Shown here one piece after another: positions 44,259 through 52,710 of a stretch of 64,000 bases of DNA (its first letter is position 1; every line of letters starts with the position of its first letter). The notes below the pieces were generated by a model that saw nothing but the letters and a program-made list of their open reading frames with translations, was not told the origin of the DNA and ran no database searches. The stretch covers positions 186,001 to 250,000 of the forward strand of contig NZ_SDIC01000003.1 of assembly GCF_004116405.1 (NCBI RefSeq), in the 5' to 3' direction. The stretch is from Halegenticoccus tardaugens (lineage in GTDB: Archaea > Halobacteriota > Halobacteria > Halobacteriales > Haloferacaceae). A program made the translations under genes and the position numbers.

Positions 44259-44636
44259 ATGAGCGAGCGGTCCCTGCTGGTGCGCGCGCTGTGGTTCGTC
44301 CTCGTCGGCTGGTGGGCGACCCCGGCGGTGGTCAACGTCGTCTGGTTCCTGAACGCGACGGTCGTGCTCATCCCCCTCGGGATCAAACTCACGAACCTCG
44401 TTCCGACCGTGTTGTCGCTGAGAGAGCCGCGGGCGACGGCCGCGCCGGAGGCGGCGCGGCGACAGCACCCCCTCCTCGTCCGGGCGATCTACTTCGTCCT
44501 CGTCGGCTGGTGGCTGAGTTGGCTCTGGGCGAACGCGGCCGCCTTCCTCGCGGTGACGATCGTCGGCCTGCCGATCGCGTACTGGCTGTTCAACCGCCTG
44601 CCGTACGTGACCTCGCTGTACCGATTCGACGGCTGA
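44259..44636 (+). CDS. YccF-domain inner-membrane protein
   Basis: The 125-residue protein consists of two repeats of the YccF motif: LVRALWFVLVGWWATPAVVNVVW at 7-29 and LVRAIYFVLVGWWLSWLWANAAA at 73-95. Each is followed by a hydrophobic helix and the pattern IPLGIKLTNLVP or LPIAYWLFNRLP. Function of the family is unknown. Internal duplication is evident. A tRNA gene follows 46 bases downstream. Confidence 0.87.
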   Translation: MSERSLLVRALWFVLVGWWATPAVVNVVWFLNATVVLIPLGIKLTNLVPTVLSLREPRATAAPEAARRQHPLLVRAIYFVLVGWWLSWLWANAAAFLAVTIVGLPIAYWLFNRLPYVTSLYRFDG

Positions 44637-44682
44637 TCGAACCCAAATCGCTTTTTAGGTCGGATCGTCTCTGACCGATAGA

Positions 44683-44787
44683 GGGCACGTAGCTCAGTCT
44701 GGATAGAGCGTCGGACTTCTATCCTCGGCAGCGCCGCTGTCGGGGGGAGACATCCGACGGTCGTGGGTTCAAATCCCATCGTGCTCG
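44683..44787 (+). tRNA. tRNA-Arg(UCU) with a 30-nt intron
   Basis: A cloverleaf folds with acceptor GGGCACG/CGTGCTC (44683-44689 with 44780-44786), D stem GCTC/GAGC, T stem GTGGG/CCCAT and discriminator G at 44787. The anticodon stem TCGGA/TCCGA closes a loop C-T-TCT-A...A interrupted after position 37 by 30 bases (44722-44751), leaving a 75-nt mature tRNA with anticodon UCU. The insertion lies at the canonical archaeal 37/38 site and would be removed by the splicing endonuclease. No CCA is encoded. Confidence 0.85.
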
Positions 44788-44796
44788 TCCACCTTT

Positions 44797-44885
44797 TTTC
44801 CCCTCGGGTGCGCTTCGCGCACCGCTCGGGCAAAAAATCTGGACCAAAAAAGGCCGCTCGCTCCCTGCGGTCGCTCGCGGTTCGA
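44797..44885. repeat. 89-bp direct repeat, copy A
   Basis: This block starts ten bases after the tRNA-Arg gene and is 83/89 identical to 44911-44999. It contains the GGTGCGCTTCGCGCACC palindrome and CGCTCGC...GCTCGCG, and no gene. Confidence 0.85.
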
Positions 44886-44910
44886 TCCGCTTGTGATATC
44901 TAAAACGGAC

Positions 44911-44999
44911 TTTCCCCTCGGATGCGCTTTGCGAACCACTCGGGCAAAAAATCTGGACCGAAAAATGCCGCTCGCTCCCTGCGGTCGCTCGCGGTTCGA
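44911..44999. repeat. 89-bp direct repeat, copy B
   Basis: Second copy, offset 114 bases from copy A with six substitutions. In this copy the first palindrome is eroded (GATGCGCTTTGCGAACC), whereas the CGCTCGC...GCTCGCG part is unchanged. It ends 35 bases before the wHTH gene stop. Confidence 0.85.
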
Positions 45000-45034
45000 C
45001 CTCCGCGCTCTCGGTGAACCCGCCCCCGCTTCGC

Positions 45035-45280
45035 TCAGGCGGATTCGACTTCCGCGAAGCGGTACGTCCGCCGGCGCGCGTCGGTGAGGCACGGGCGTTC
45101 CTCGACCACGTCGCACGCGCGCAACTCGTCGACGGCGCGCCTCACGCTGTCGCGCGAGAGCCCGCTCTCCTCGATCAGGGCCGATTGCGAGAGCGCGCGT
45201 TCGTGTTTCAGGACGGTGTACACGAGCCGCGCGCTCACGGACTGCCGCGCGACGCAGGCGCGGCCCGCCGCCTCAGCCAT
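45035..45280 (-). CDS. Small winged helix-turn-helix regulator
   Basis: The 81-residue protein has a wHTH core: SARLVYTVLKHERALSQSALIEESGLSRDSVRRAVDELRACDVVEER at about 16-62, then a wing with basic residues. Its ATG overlaps the stop of the arsenate reductase-like gene by eight bases, so it is the second gene of that operon. It may regulate the operon; ligand unknown. Confidence 0.8.
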   Translation of the reverse strand: MAEAAGRACVARQSVSARLVYTVLKHERALSQSALIEESGLSRDSVRRAVDELRACDVVEERPCLTDARRRTYRFAEVESA

Positions 45281-45701
45281 TCCGACCGTCCTCGGCGAGG
45301 AGTTCGTCGAACAGCGACTCGACGCGCCGCTCGATCTCGTCGCGGATCTCGCGGACGCCAGCCGGCTCCCGACCGTCGGGGTCGTCGAGACCCCAGTCGC
45401 GGTTCTCGCCGTTCCACGCCGCCGGGCAGACGTTCTCCGCGGAACACCCCATCGTGATCACGAGGTCCACCGCCCGCAGTTCCTCGGGCGTGACCTCGCG
45501 CGGCGTCCGTTCCGAGAGGTCGAACCCCTCCTCTCGCATGACCTCGACCACCTCCTCGTGGACGTGCTCTGCGGGCTGCGTCCCCCCGCTCACGATCTCG
45601 ATCCGTTCCTCGGCGTCCCGATCGGCCCGCTCCCGCTCGGCGAACGCCGTCGCCATCTGACTCCGTCCCGCGTTCTGAACGCAGACGAATGCGACCTTCA
45701 T
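45273..45701 (-). CDS. Arsenate reductase / low-molecular-weight phosphatase family protein
   Basis: The 142-residue protein begins M-K-V-A-F-V-C-V-Q-N-A-G-R-S-Q-M with the P-loop C-x5-R at Cys7-Arg13. A cysteine pair lies in TMGCSAENVCPA near residue 85, as in thioredoxin-coupled ArsC, and DDPDGRE near the C-terminus. Reduction of arsenate through these cysteines is inferred; a protein phosphatase role is the alternative. A wHTH gene overlaps its 3' end. Confidence 0.88.
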   Translation of the reverse strand: MKVAFVCVQNAGRSQMATAFAERERADRDAEERIEIVSGGTQPAEHVHEEVVEVMREEGFDLSERTPREVTPEELRAVDLVITMGCSAENVCPAAWNGENRDWGLDDPDGREPAGVREIRDEIERRVESLFDELLAEDGRNG

Positions 45702-45927
45702 ACCTGCAGACTGGCGAGTACCGGGAAATGGTTTGCGCTCGGAACCTACTGTGAACTATTGTTTCACGGGGTGCTCCCGCGGCCGTCGAACGCCGATCCT
45801 CGCGGGCTGGACCGCTCGAGCCGGAAACCGTCCCGTCGCGGCCCTATCGATCGTACTATCGGAGCGACTCTCTCAAATGTCAACCGTACGAATAGTTATC
45901 CGTCGTCGCGGTGAATCCGAATCCGCC

Positions 45928-46254
45928 ATGGAGGACACACCGGACTCCGCGGGTGACACTCGGCCGCTCGACATAAACCGCGTCCTCGACCTCTTCGACG
46001 GCGAGGAGCTGCCGGCGACCACCGACGAGATCCGCTCGGCGTTCGGCGACGTGGAGGTTTCGTACCCCGGCGGCGGCTCCGAATCCCTCGGTGCCGTGTT
46101 CGACGCCTCCGGGGACGAAACGTATCGAACGGTCGACGATCTCCAGCTCGCGGTGCTGAACGGCGTGCGGCGGAACGCGGTGGGCCGCCCGCGGTACAGC
46201 GATCGGGATCCGCCCACGCTGGGCGAAGGGAGGGACCTGGAGCATTCATTCTAA
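45928..46254 (+). CDS. DUF5789-type haloarchaeal protein (second copy)
   Basis: The 108-residue protein carries DGEELPATTDEIRSAFGD and ends with GRPRYSDRDPPTLGEGRD, matching the gene at 10714-10998 in pattern but with a 15-residue N-terminal extension. ATG 45928 is preferred because AATAGTTATC lies about 30-35 bases upstream; an earlier ATG at 45877 is possible. Function unknown. Confidence 0.72.
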   Translation: MEDTPDSAGDTRPLDINRVLDLFDGEELPATTDEIRSAFGDVEVSYPGGGSESLGAVFDASGDETYRTVDDLQLAVLNGVRRNAVGRPRYSDRDPPTLGEGRDLEHSF

Positions 46255-46304
46255 GCTCCTTCGGCCCGAACGTTGAACAGCGCCCCCGACGACATCTCCT
46301 TCCG

Positions 46305-46652
46305 ATGCCCGAGTACAGCGTCCACGAACCCGACTTCTCGGGAACGACCGAAGAGGAGTGGAGCGCGCCGCGCGAGCACGACTTCGAGACGGACGACCTC
46401 TCGGAGATCGCGACGCACTTCGTCCTCTCGTCGTCGGGGTTCGACGATCCGGCAAAGTTCGAGGTTCTGAAGCTCCCCGTCGTCGACCCCGGCGGCGACC
46501 TCAACGCCCACGCGCTGAAGACGGCCTACAGCGGCGGCCACAGCGTCGAGCGGATCGACGGCATCGACGACGACGCGAAGGATCGGGCGAAGTCCGTGCT
46601 GGAGGATCTGGCCGGGGAGTTCGACGACCTCAAACTCGGCGACGACGGCTAA
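46305..46652 (+). CDS. Conserved-looking acidic haloarchaeal protein
   Basis: A 115-residue acidic protein beginning M-P-E-Y-S-V-H-E-P-D-F-S-G-T-T with EWSAPREHDF, HFVLSSSGFDDPAKF and KLPVVDPGGDLNAHALKTAYSGGH. I recall close relatives in other haloarchaea without assigned function. It ends in a charged helix (DRAKSVLEDLAGEF). It starts 50 bases after the DUF5789-type gene and could be co-transcribed. Confidence 0.72.
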   Translation: MPEYSVHEPDFSGTTEEEWSAPREHDFETDDLSEIATHFVLSSSGFDDPAKFEVLKLPVVDPGGDLNAHALKTAYSGGHSVERIDGIDDDAKDRAKSVLEDLAGEFDDLKLGDDG

Positions 46653-46709
46653 CGGGAGGGATCCGGTCGCCCGCGATCGACGGATGACGGGTTCCGGCCC
46701 GACGCCGGT

Positions 46710-48104
46710 TCACCCCTCGTCAGTCGGCGTCACCGACGGTTCGACCTCCGCGGACGCGCCGTCGGAGATCGCGAACAGGACGACGCCGAGGACCGTCCAG
46801 GCGCCGATGATCAGCCACTCGTAGGGCCACGCGAGCGCCGACTCGCCGCCCGGCAGGTACAGCGTGACGAAAAAGAGGGTAATGAGGAGGCCGAACGCCC
46901 CGACGGCGTACCCGCCGGGGATTCGAAGGGGCCGCTCCATCTCCGGCTCGCGGTACCGCAGCACGAGAAACGAGATCACGACGAACAGCCACGCGACCAC
47001 GATGCCGAGCCCGCCGGCGTTGACGACCCAGACGAGCATCTCCTCGCCGAACAGGGGGGCGAACGCGGCGGTGCCGCCGACGAGGAGCACCGCGTTCGTG
47101 GGCGTGCCGTGTTCGGGGTGCAGCCGCGCCAGCCTGCTCGGGAGCATTCCCGACTCCGCCAGCGCGAAGACCGCGCGGCTCCCGCCGATGATGAACGCGT
47201 TCCAGCTCGTGAGGATGCCCGCGACGCCCGCCAGCGCCATGATCCGGCCGACCGTGACGCTCCCGAAGAGCGCCGACATGGCGGCCGCGGCGGGGAGCGG
47301 ACTCTCGACGAGCGCCGCGCCGGGCAGCGCCCGCCCGGCGGCCCAGATGACCGCGATGTAGAACAGCGCCGCGCAGGCGACCGCGGCGAGGAGCAGGTAC
47401 GCGAGGTACTTCGAGGACATGTCGGCCTCCTCGGCCGCCTGGGGGATGACGTCGAACCCGACGAACATGAACGGCGTCATGAGCGCGACGGTGAACACGC
47501 CGGCCAGCCCCGCGTCGGCGAACGACGCGTCGCCCGTCGGTGCGCCGTTCGCCGCCCCGCCGGCGACGAGCGTGACGCCCGCGAGCGCGATGACGACCGT
47601 GAGAACCGCCTGCACCTGCGCCGCCGGGCGGACGCCGACGTAGTTCATGTACGTCATGGCGATCGACGCGAGGAGGCCGACGGCGACCCAGGTTCCGTAG
47701 ACGGGCTCGCCCGCGACCCGCCACAGTTCGAGGCTGTCGAACCCCGGAACGAGGTACGCGAGCGCCGACGGCAGCGCCACCGCCTCGAAGGCGACGACGC
47801 TCACGTAGCCGAGGACGATCGCCCACGTGCAGACGAACGAGCCGACGGGCCCGAGCGCCCGCAGGCTGTAGGCGTGCTCGCCGCCCACGTAGGGCATCGC
47901 CGAGGCGAGTTCCCCGTAGATGATGCCGACCGTTCCGACGAGCACTCCGCCGAGGACGAACGCGAGTATCGAGCCGAGCGCGCCCGCCTCGTCTATCCAG
48001 TAGCCGGTCTGAATGATCCATCCCCAGCCGATCATCGCCCCGAACGCGAGCACGAAGACGTCCCGTTTCGAGAGCACCCGCTTGAGTCCGTGTTCCGATT
48101 CCAT
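46710..48104 (-). CDS. APC-family amino acid permease
   Basis: The 464-residue protein has twelve hydrophobic helices. The N-terminal APC motif FGAMIGWGWIIQTGYW appears near residue 22, and the conserved GGEHAYSLRALGP and GFDVIPQAAEEAD near helix 6 place it with amino-acid/polyamine antiporters. ATG 48102-48104 is chosen; GTG 48117-48119 would add five residues and is closer to a TATA-like TATATC at 48139. Substrate unknown. Confidence 0.88.
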   Translation of the reverse strand: MESEHGLKRVLSKRDVFVLAFGAMIGWGWIIQTGYWIDEAGALGSILAFVLGGVLVGTVGIIYGELASAMPYVGGEHAYSLRALGPVGSFVCTWAIVLGYVSVVAFEAVALPSALAYLVPGFDSLELWRVAGEPVYGTWVAVGLLASIAMTYMNYVGVRPAAQVQAVLTVVIALAGVTLVAGGAANGAPTGDASFADAGLAGVFTVALMTPFMFVGFDVIPQAAEEADMSSKYLAYLLLAAVACAALFYIAVIWAAGRALPGAALVESPLPAAAAMSALFGSVTVGRIMALAGVAGILTSWNAFIIGGSRAVFALAESGMLPSRLARLHPEHGTPTNAVLLVGGTAAFAPLFGEEMLVWVVNAGGLGIVVAWLFVVISFLVLRYREPEMERPLRIPGGYAVGAFGLLITLFFVTLYLPGGESALAWPYEWLIIGAWTVLGVVLFAISDGASAEVEPSVTPTDEG

Positions 48105-48308
48105 GGGTGGTATACTCACACGCTCCGAACGGAGTCCGATATATGTTGCGGACGTCGGACGCCGTCTCGAAATCCCGTAACGAATCGGAGGATACCGCCG
48201 TCGCTCGCGGCGCGAGCGGCGGAAAGAAAGCGAATCGTCGGTTCGGCGTGCGGGTCCTGCGGCGTCGGCCGCGGGCGGGGGCTCAGGTGTGGTCGGTCCC
48301 GACCGTTT

Positions 48309-49994
48309 TCACATCGCGCCGCCCATGCCGCCCATGCCGCCCATGCCACCCATGCCGCCGCCCATTCCGCCGGCGGGCATGTCGTCGCCGTCGTCGTCGT
48401 CGCCGACCTGACCGCCCGAGAGGTCGCCCGCGGCGATCACGTCGTCGATCCGGAGGATCATGACGGCGGCCTCGGTGGCCGACTCGATGGCCTGCGTCTT
48501 CACGCGGAGCGGCTCGACGACGCCCTCCGCTTCCATGTTGATCACGTCGCCCGTGTAGGCGTCGAGACCGGCGTCGAACTCGCCGCCGTCGTGGCGCGCG
48601 CGGAGGTCGACCAGCGAGTCGATGGGGTCGAGGCCGGCGTTCTCGGCGAGCGTGCGCGGGATGACTTCGAGCGCGTCGGCGAACGCCTCGACGGCCAGTT
48701 GCTCGCGGCCGCCGACGGAGTCGGCGAAGTCGCGGAGCTGCAGCGCGAGTTCGGTCTCGGGCGCGCCGCCGCCGGGCAGCACCTTACCGTCCTGCAGCGT
48801 CGTGCGGACCACGCCGAGGGAGTCCTCGATGGCGCGTTCGACCTCGTCGACGACGTGCTCCGTCCCGCCGCGGAGGACGAGCGTGACGGACTTCGCCTCC
48901 TCGACGTCCTCGACGAAGATGCGCTCGTCGCCGCCGATGTCCTTCTGGGCGACGGAGCCGGCGAAGCCGAGGTCGTCCTCGGAGAGATCGTCGAGGCTCG
49001 AAACGACGCGGCCGCCGGTCGATCGGGCGACGCGCTTCAGGTCGCTGTCCTTCGCCCGGCGCACCGCGAGGACGCCCGCCTTCGCGAGGTAGTGCTGGGC
49101 CATGTCGTCGATGCCGTCGCCGACGAAGACGGCGTCCGCGCCGACGTCGACGAGCTTGTCGACCAGTTCCTTCAGCTGCTTTTCCTCTTGGTCGAGGAAC
49201 TGCTGGAGCTGGTCGGGGTCGGTGACGTTGACTTCGGCGTCGATCTCCGTCTCCTTGATCTCGAGCGCGCCGTCGAAGGCCACGACGTTCGCGTCCTCCA
49301 CCATGTAGGGCATGTTCTCGTCGACGCGCTCCTTGTCGACGATGACGCCCTCGATGAGCTCGGAGTTGTCGATCGAACCGCCGACGACCTTCTCGACGCT
49401 CACGTTCTCGGTGTCGATCCCGTCGTCGTCGGCCACGGCCACCACGGCGTCGACGACGAGCTCGGCGAGCTGATCCTTGGCGCTCTCCGCGCCCTTGCCC
49501 GTCATCGCCGTCGAGGCGATCTCGACGAGCGTCTCGCGGTCGTCCTCGCTCACGTCGATGGCCTGCTCGTCGAGGATCTCCTTCGCCTTCTCGGCGGCCT
49601 GTCGGTACCCCTGCGCGACGGTCGTCGCGTGGATCTCCGATTCGAGGAGCTCCTCCGCCTGATCGAGGAGTTCACCGGCGATGACGACCGCGGTCGTCGT
49701 GCCGTCGCCGACCTCGTTCTCCTGGGTCTCGCTCACCTCGACGATCATGTTCGCCGCCGGGTGGTCGATGTCCATCTCCTTCAGGATGGTGACGCCGTCG
49801 TTCGTGACGACGACCCCGCCCGAGGAATCGACGAGCATCTTGTCCATCCCTTTCGGACCGAGCGTCGTCCGAACGGCCTCGGCGACGGCCTTCCCGGCCG
49901 TGATGTTCATCGACTGTGCGTCCCGCCCGGAGGTGCGCTGGCTTTCCTCCGAGAGTACGATCATGGGCTGGTTACCCATTCGTCGCTGAGCCAT
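48309..49994 (-). CDS. ths: Thermosome subunit (group II chaperonin)
   Basis: The 561-residue ATP-dependent chaperonin has the equatorial motifs [13 protein letters not shown] near residue 44 and [15 protein letters not shown] near 96. The second equatorial part contains [15 protein letters not shown], and a Gly/Met-rich C-terminal tail ends the protein. The ATG at 49992-49994 is preferred over a GTG six bases upstream. The flanking promoter has the strong BRE/TATA of heat-induced genes. Works with prefoldin. Confidence 0.96.
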   Translation of the reverse strand: MAQRRMGNQPMIVLSEESQRTSGRDAQSMNITAGKAVAEAVRTTLGPKGMDKMLVDSSGGVVVTNDGVTILKEMDIDHPAANMIVEVSETQENEVGDGTTTAVVIAGELLDQAEELLESEIHATTVAQGYRQAAEKAKEILDEQAIDVSEDDRETLVEIASTAMTGKGAESAKDQLAELVVDAVVAVADDDGIDTENVSVEKVVGGSIDNSELIEGVIVDKERVDENMPYMVEDANVVAFDGALEIKETEIDAEVNVTDPDQLQQFLDQEEKQLKELVDKLVDVGADAVFVGDGIDDMAQHYLAKAGVLAVRRAKDSDLKRVARSTGGRVVSSLDDLSEDDLGFAGSVAQKDIGGDERIFVEDVEEAKSVTLVLRGGTEHVVDEVERAIEDSLGVVRTTLQDGKVLPGGGAPETELALQLRDFADSVGGREQLAVEAFADALEVIPRTLAENAGLDPIDSLVDLRARHDGGEFDAGLDAYTGDVINMEAEGVVEPLRVKTQAIESATEAAVMILRIDDVIAAGDLSGGQVGDDDDGDDMPAGGMGGGMGGMGGMGGMGGAM

Positions 49995-50020
49995 AGTCAC
50001 TCCGGGATTGTTTGTGATTC

Positions 50021-50036
50021 TATAAAAAACCTTCGG
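50021..50036 (-). promoter_or_regulatory. Thermosome promoter
   Basis: The minus strand reads CGAAGGTTTTTTATAG (complement of 50021-50036), a purine-rich BRE followed by a T-rich TATA box centred about 31 bases before the ATG. The layout resembles haloarchaeal heat-shock promoters. Confidence 0.65.
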
Positions 50037-50114
50037 TATACGGCGTGCGAAATCGGGGCACGGAGGCGAGGTGGAAACCAGTCACGCCGCAGACGCGACG
50101 CCCGCGGCGGGGTT

Positions 50115-50765
50115 TCAGGCGTTCGACGAGCGGTTCCGTGGCTTCGGCCGGCCGTTCACCAGTTGCACGCCGAGCAGGACGAACGCGACCCCGAGAGGCG
50201 TCCCGAGGACCGCCCACGACAGTTCGGTGCTGACGCCCGAGCCCACGGTCACCTCCAGGATCCACGAGCCGACGAGCGCGACCGGGAGCGCGGCGACGAG
50301 GAGCACGGATGCGAGTCGCGTGACGGTGCTCGCGCGCGGGAGCGTTATTCCCAGCGGGATGCCGCCGCCGAGTACGGCGAAGTACCCGATCAGGATCGCG
50401 AGGCCGTCGGGGGACGTCGGCGTCCGGGCACCCCCGGTGAACGGTTCGGCGACCGACCCCGCCGCGAGGGCGAGCAGTCCGATCGCGACGGCGAGGATAC
50501 CCGCGGTCGCGGGCCCGGCGGTTCCGTCGGTGTACCGGAGGAAGACGCCGTACAACCCCCCCAAGAGCAGGAGGAAACTGGTGACTTCCGGGAGCGACGT
50601 TGTCATGGCGGCCGGTGCAACGGGGAGCAGGGACCCGACGGCGTCTTCGACGACGGGCAGGAGCGCGAACAGCGCCCCCCCGAGGATCGCCGCGAGTCCC
50701 GCTCTTCGCGTCAACGTCGATTCGAACGACGACCGTCGAATCGATGGCGTGTCGTGTCGTGTCAT
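50115..50765 (-). CDS. Six-span membrane protein of unknown function
   Basis: The 216-residue protein begins M-T-R-H-D-T-P-S-I-R-R-S and has six hydrophobic segments between residues 22 and 205 with short polar loops. No motif ties it to a known transporter or enzyme. The frame could be extended 25 residues upstream to 50840, but that part is polar and AT-rich. Confidence 0.68.
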   Translation of the reverse strand: MTRHDTPSIRRSSFESTLTRRAGLAAILGGALFALLPVVEDAVGSLLPVAPAAMTTSLPEVTSFLLLLGGLYGVFLRYTDGTAGPATAGILAVAIGLLALAAGSVAEPFTGGARTPTSPDGLAILIGYFAVLGGGIPLGITLPRASTVTRLASVLLVAALPVALVGSWILEVTVGSGVSTELSWAVLGTPLGVAFVLLGVQLVNGRPKPRNRSSNA

Positions 50766-50929
50766 ACGAAGTACTCGATCTCGACTCAATTTCGAGCCGC
50801 TGGCAGTGTGGTTCTGTTTCAGTAATAAATAGTTACCCATCTAAAACTGCCGTTAACCGGACGTTTAGGCACGAATTAGCGAATTTCAGGAAGAAATGAC
50901 TGTCTTCTCGAAACGAATCCGGAAAACGG

Positions 50930-51472
50930 TTACCCCGACGGCCGGATGTCGAACCCGCCGGTGAGGTCGTTGTGTTTTCGTTCGAGGAACGAGTACACCG
51001 CACCGTGCGGTGCGCCGTCGAGGATCATTCCGGCGGCTCGTCGGACCGCCTCGACCTCCTCCGGCTGGCCGATGATGCCGAGCGTCGCCCCGTAAATGAC
51101 GACCTCCGCGCCCGTGAGTTCCTCCATCAGTTCGCGCGTTCTGCCGTTCTCGCCGATGAGTCGGCCCTTCTGGCGGTGGAGGTCGTTCTTGTTTCGCGTC
51201 TGATCGGCGAGGTCGATGAGGTCGAACATCCGCATCTCGTCGTCGAGCAGCGAGAGGGCGGACCCGGGCGCGAAGCCGCGGCCGATGGCCCGGACGATGT
51301 CCGGCGCGATCATTCCGGTCACCGGATCGCCGACCGAGTCGATCGCGACCGCCCCGTTCTCCGAGTCGATGTCGAGGCGGACCTCGGCGCGACGTTCGAT
51401 CTCGCGCATGGTCTCGCCGCCGTCACCGATGAGGGCACCGATGCGGTCCTGCGGAACCTTCACGTGTTGCAT
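50930..51472 (-). CDS. KH-domain RNA-binding protein (Pno1/Krr1-like)
   Basis: The 180-residue protein carries two KH modules, KVPQDRIGALIGDGGETMREIE at 4-25 and HRQKGRLIGENGRTRELMEELTG near 100-121, the GxxG loops being GDGG and GENG. Relatives are thought to act in small-subunit ribosome assembly. In many haloarchaea this gene follows aIF-1A and rio1, but here it is about 3.2 kb away with its own promoter. Confidence 0.9.
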   Translation of the reverse strand: MQHVKVPQDRIGALIGDGGETMREIERRAEVRLDIDSENGAVAIDSVGDPVTGMIAPDIVRAIGRGFAPGSALSLLDDEMRMFDLIDLADQTRNKNDLHRQKGRLIGENGRTRELMEELTGAEVVIYGATLGIIGQPEEVEAVRRAAGMILDGAPHGAVYSFLERKHNDLTGGFDIRPSG

Positions 51473-51492
51473 ACGCCCGCTACCCCTCCGAG

Positions 51493-51511
51493 CCGTTTAA
51501 GCGTTTTTTCG
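51493..51511 (-). promoter_or_regulatory. Promoter of the KH-domain gene
   Basis: The minus strand reads CGAAAAAACGCTTAAACGG, with the TTAAA element about 31 bases upstream of the ATG. It closely resembles the aIF-1A promoter (55983-56003), so both genes may share expression control. Confidence 0.55.
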
Positions 51512-51543
51512 TCGGCGCTCGCCGGAGGTGATCTCCTCGGGGT

Positions 51544-52629
51544 TCAATCGGAGTGCTCCGCGATCGCCTTCGCGATGGTGTCGACACCGACGTTCTCCCA
51601 CTCGTGGTCGTAGTGTGCGCCCTCGCGCTCCTGTGCGCTCGGCGCGACGCGGAGGAACTCGGCCTTCTCGCGCGCCTGCGGAATCGTCCGTCCGCCGCAG
51701 TAGCTCAGCCCCGACTGGATGCCCGCGGCGAACTCGGCGACGACCTCCGCCACCGGACCCTTGTAGGGCGTGAGGCCCTCGACGCCCTCGTCGGCGCGAA
51801 CCTCGTTCTCCTTGTCCGTCCGCTCCTCCGCCGCCGCCGTCGTGGCCATGCCGCGCGAGCGCTTGTACCGGATGCCGTCCCGCTCAATGACTGCGCCCGG
51901 CGACTCCTCCGCCCCGGCGAACAGGCTCCCCATCATCACCGTGTCCGCGCCGGCCATCAGCGCCTTCACCGCGTCGCCGGACGTGCGGATCCCCCCGTCG
52001 GCGACGACGGTGACGCCGAGGTCGCGGGCGACCGCCGCGCAGTCGTCCACCGCCGTGAGTTGCGGGACGCCGGCACCCGCCACCTTTCGGGTCGTACAGT
52101 GCGACCCGGGACCGATGCCGACCTTCACGCAGTCGGCACCGGCGGCGTACAGGTCTTCGACGCCCGCCGCCGTCGCCACGTTGCCGACGACGAGGTCCGC
52201 CGCGGGGAACTCCGCGCGGATCCGCTCGACGGCGTCGAGGCACTTTTCGAGGTGGCCGTGCGCCACGTCCACCACCACCGCGTCCGTCCCCGCATCGACG
52301 ACGGCCTCGGTGCGGTCGAGGTAGTCCTCGTTGACGCCGACGGCCGCGCCGACCTTCTCGCCCGCGGCCTTCACCGCGCGAACCTCTTCGGCCTGCTCGT
52401 CGATGGTCAGAAATCGGTGGATCGTGCCGAACCCGCCGACGCGCGAGAGCGCGGTCGCGAGATCTGACTCCGTCACCGTGTCCATCGGCGCGCTCAAAAG
52501 CGGCGTGTCGAGCCGGACGTTCGGGGTGAGATCGGTCGAGAGGTCGACGTCGCTCCGGCTGTCCACCGGCGATCGCTGCGGGACCAGCAGTACGTCGCCG
52601 TACGACAGGCCGACTCTGAGAGTATCCAT
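51544..52629 (-). CDS. IMP dehydrogenase/GMP reductase family protein without CBS domains
   Basis: The 361-residue TIM-barrel enzyme has [14 protein letters not shown] near residue 45, [13 protein letters not shown] near 118, the catalytic loop [15 protein letters not shown] with Cys178, and [12 protein letters not shown]. The CBS pair of most IMPDHs is missing. The flap reads [11 protein letters not shown] rather than the YRGMGS form, so GMP reductase is as plausible as IMPDH. It lies between the KH gene and trpS on the same strand. Confidence 0.87.
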   Translation of the reverse strand: MDTLRVGLSYGDVLLVPQRSPVDSRSDVDLSTDLTPNVRLDTPLLSAPMDTVTESDLATALSRVGGFGTIHRFLTIDEQAEEVRAVKAAGEKVGAAVGVNEDYLDRTEAVVDAGTDAVVVDVAHGHLEKCLDAVERIRAEFPAADLVVGNVATAAGVEDLYAAGADCVKVGIGPGSHCTTRKVAGAGVPQLTAVDDCAAVARDLGVTVVADGGIRTSGDAVKALMAGADTVMMGSLFAGAEESPGAVIERDGIRYKRSRGMATTAAAEERTDKENEVRADEGVEGLTPYKGPVAEVVAEFAAGIQSGLSYCGGRTIPQAREKAEFLRVAPSAQEREGAHYDHEWENVGVDTIAKAIAEHSD

Positions 52630-52710
52630 ACCGCCGCACCTCTAGCCGCTCACGCCGGTTAACGCCACCGGTTCCCTTCAGCGGCTGCGAATCGCTCTCG
52701 GCGGCAGCGC

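Noticed and set aside
44489..44833. Minus-strand frame across the tRNA gene
   Set aside because: It overlaps a well-folded tRNA and the YccF gene on the other strand, with no similarity to a known family.
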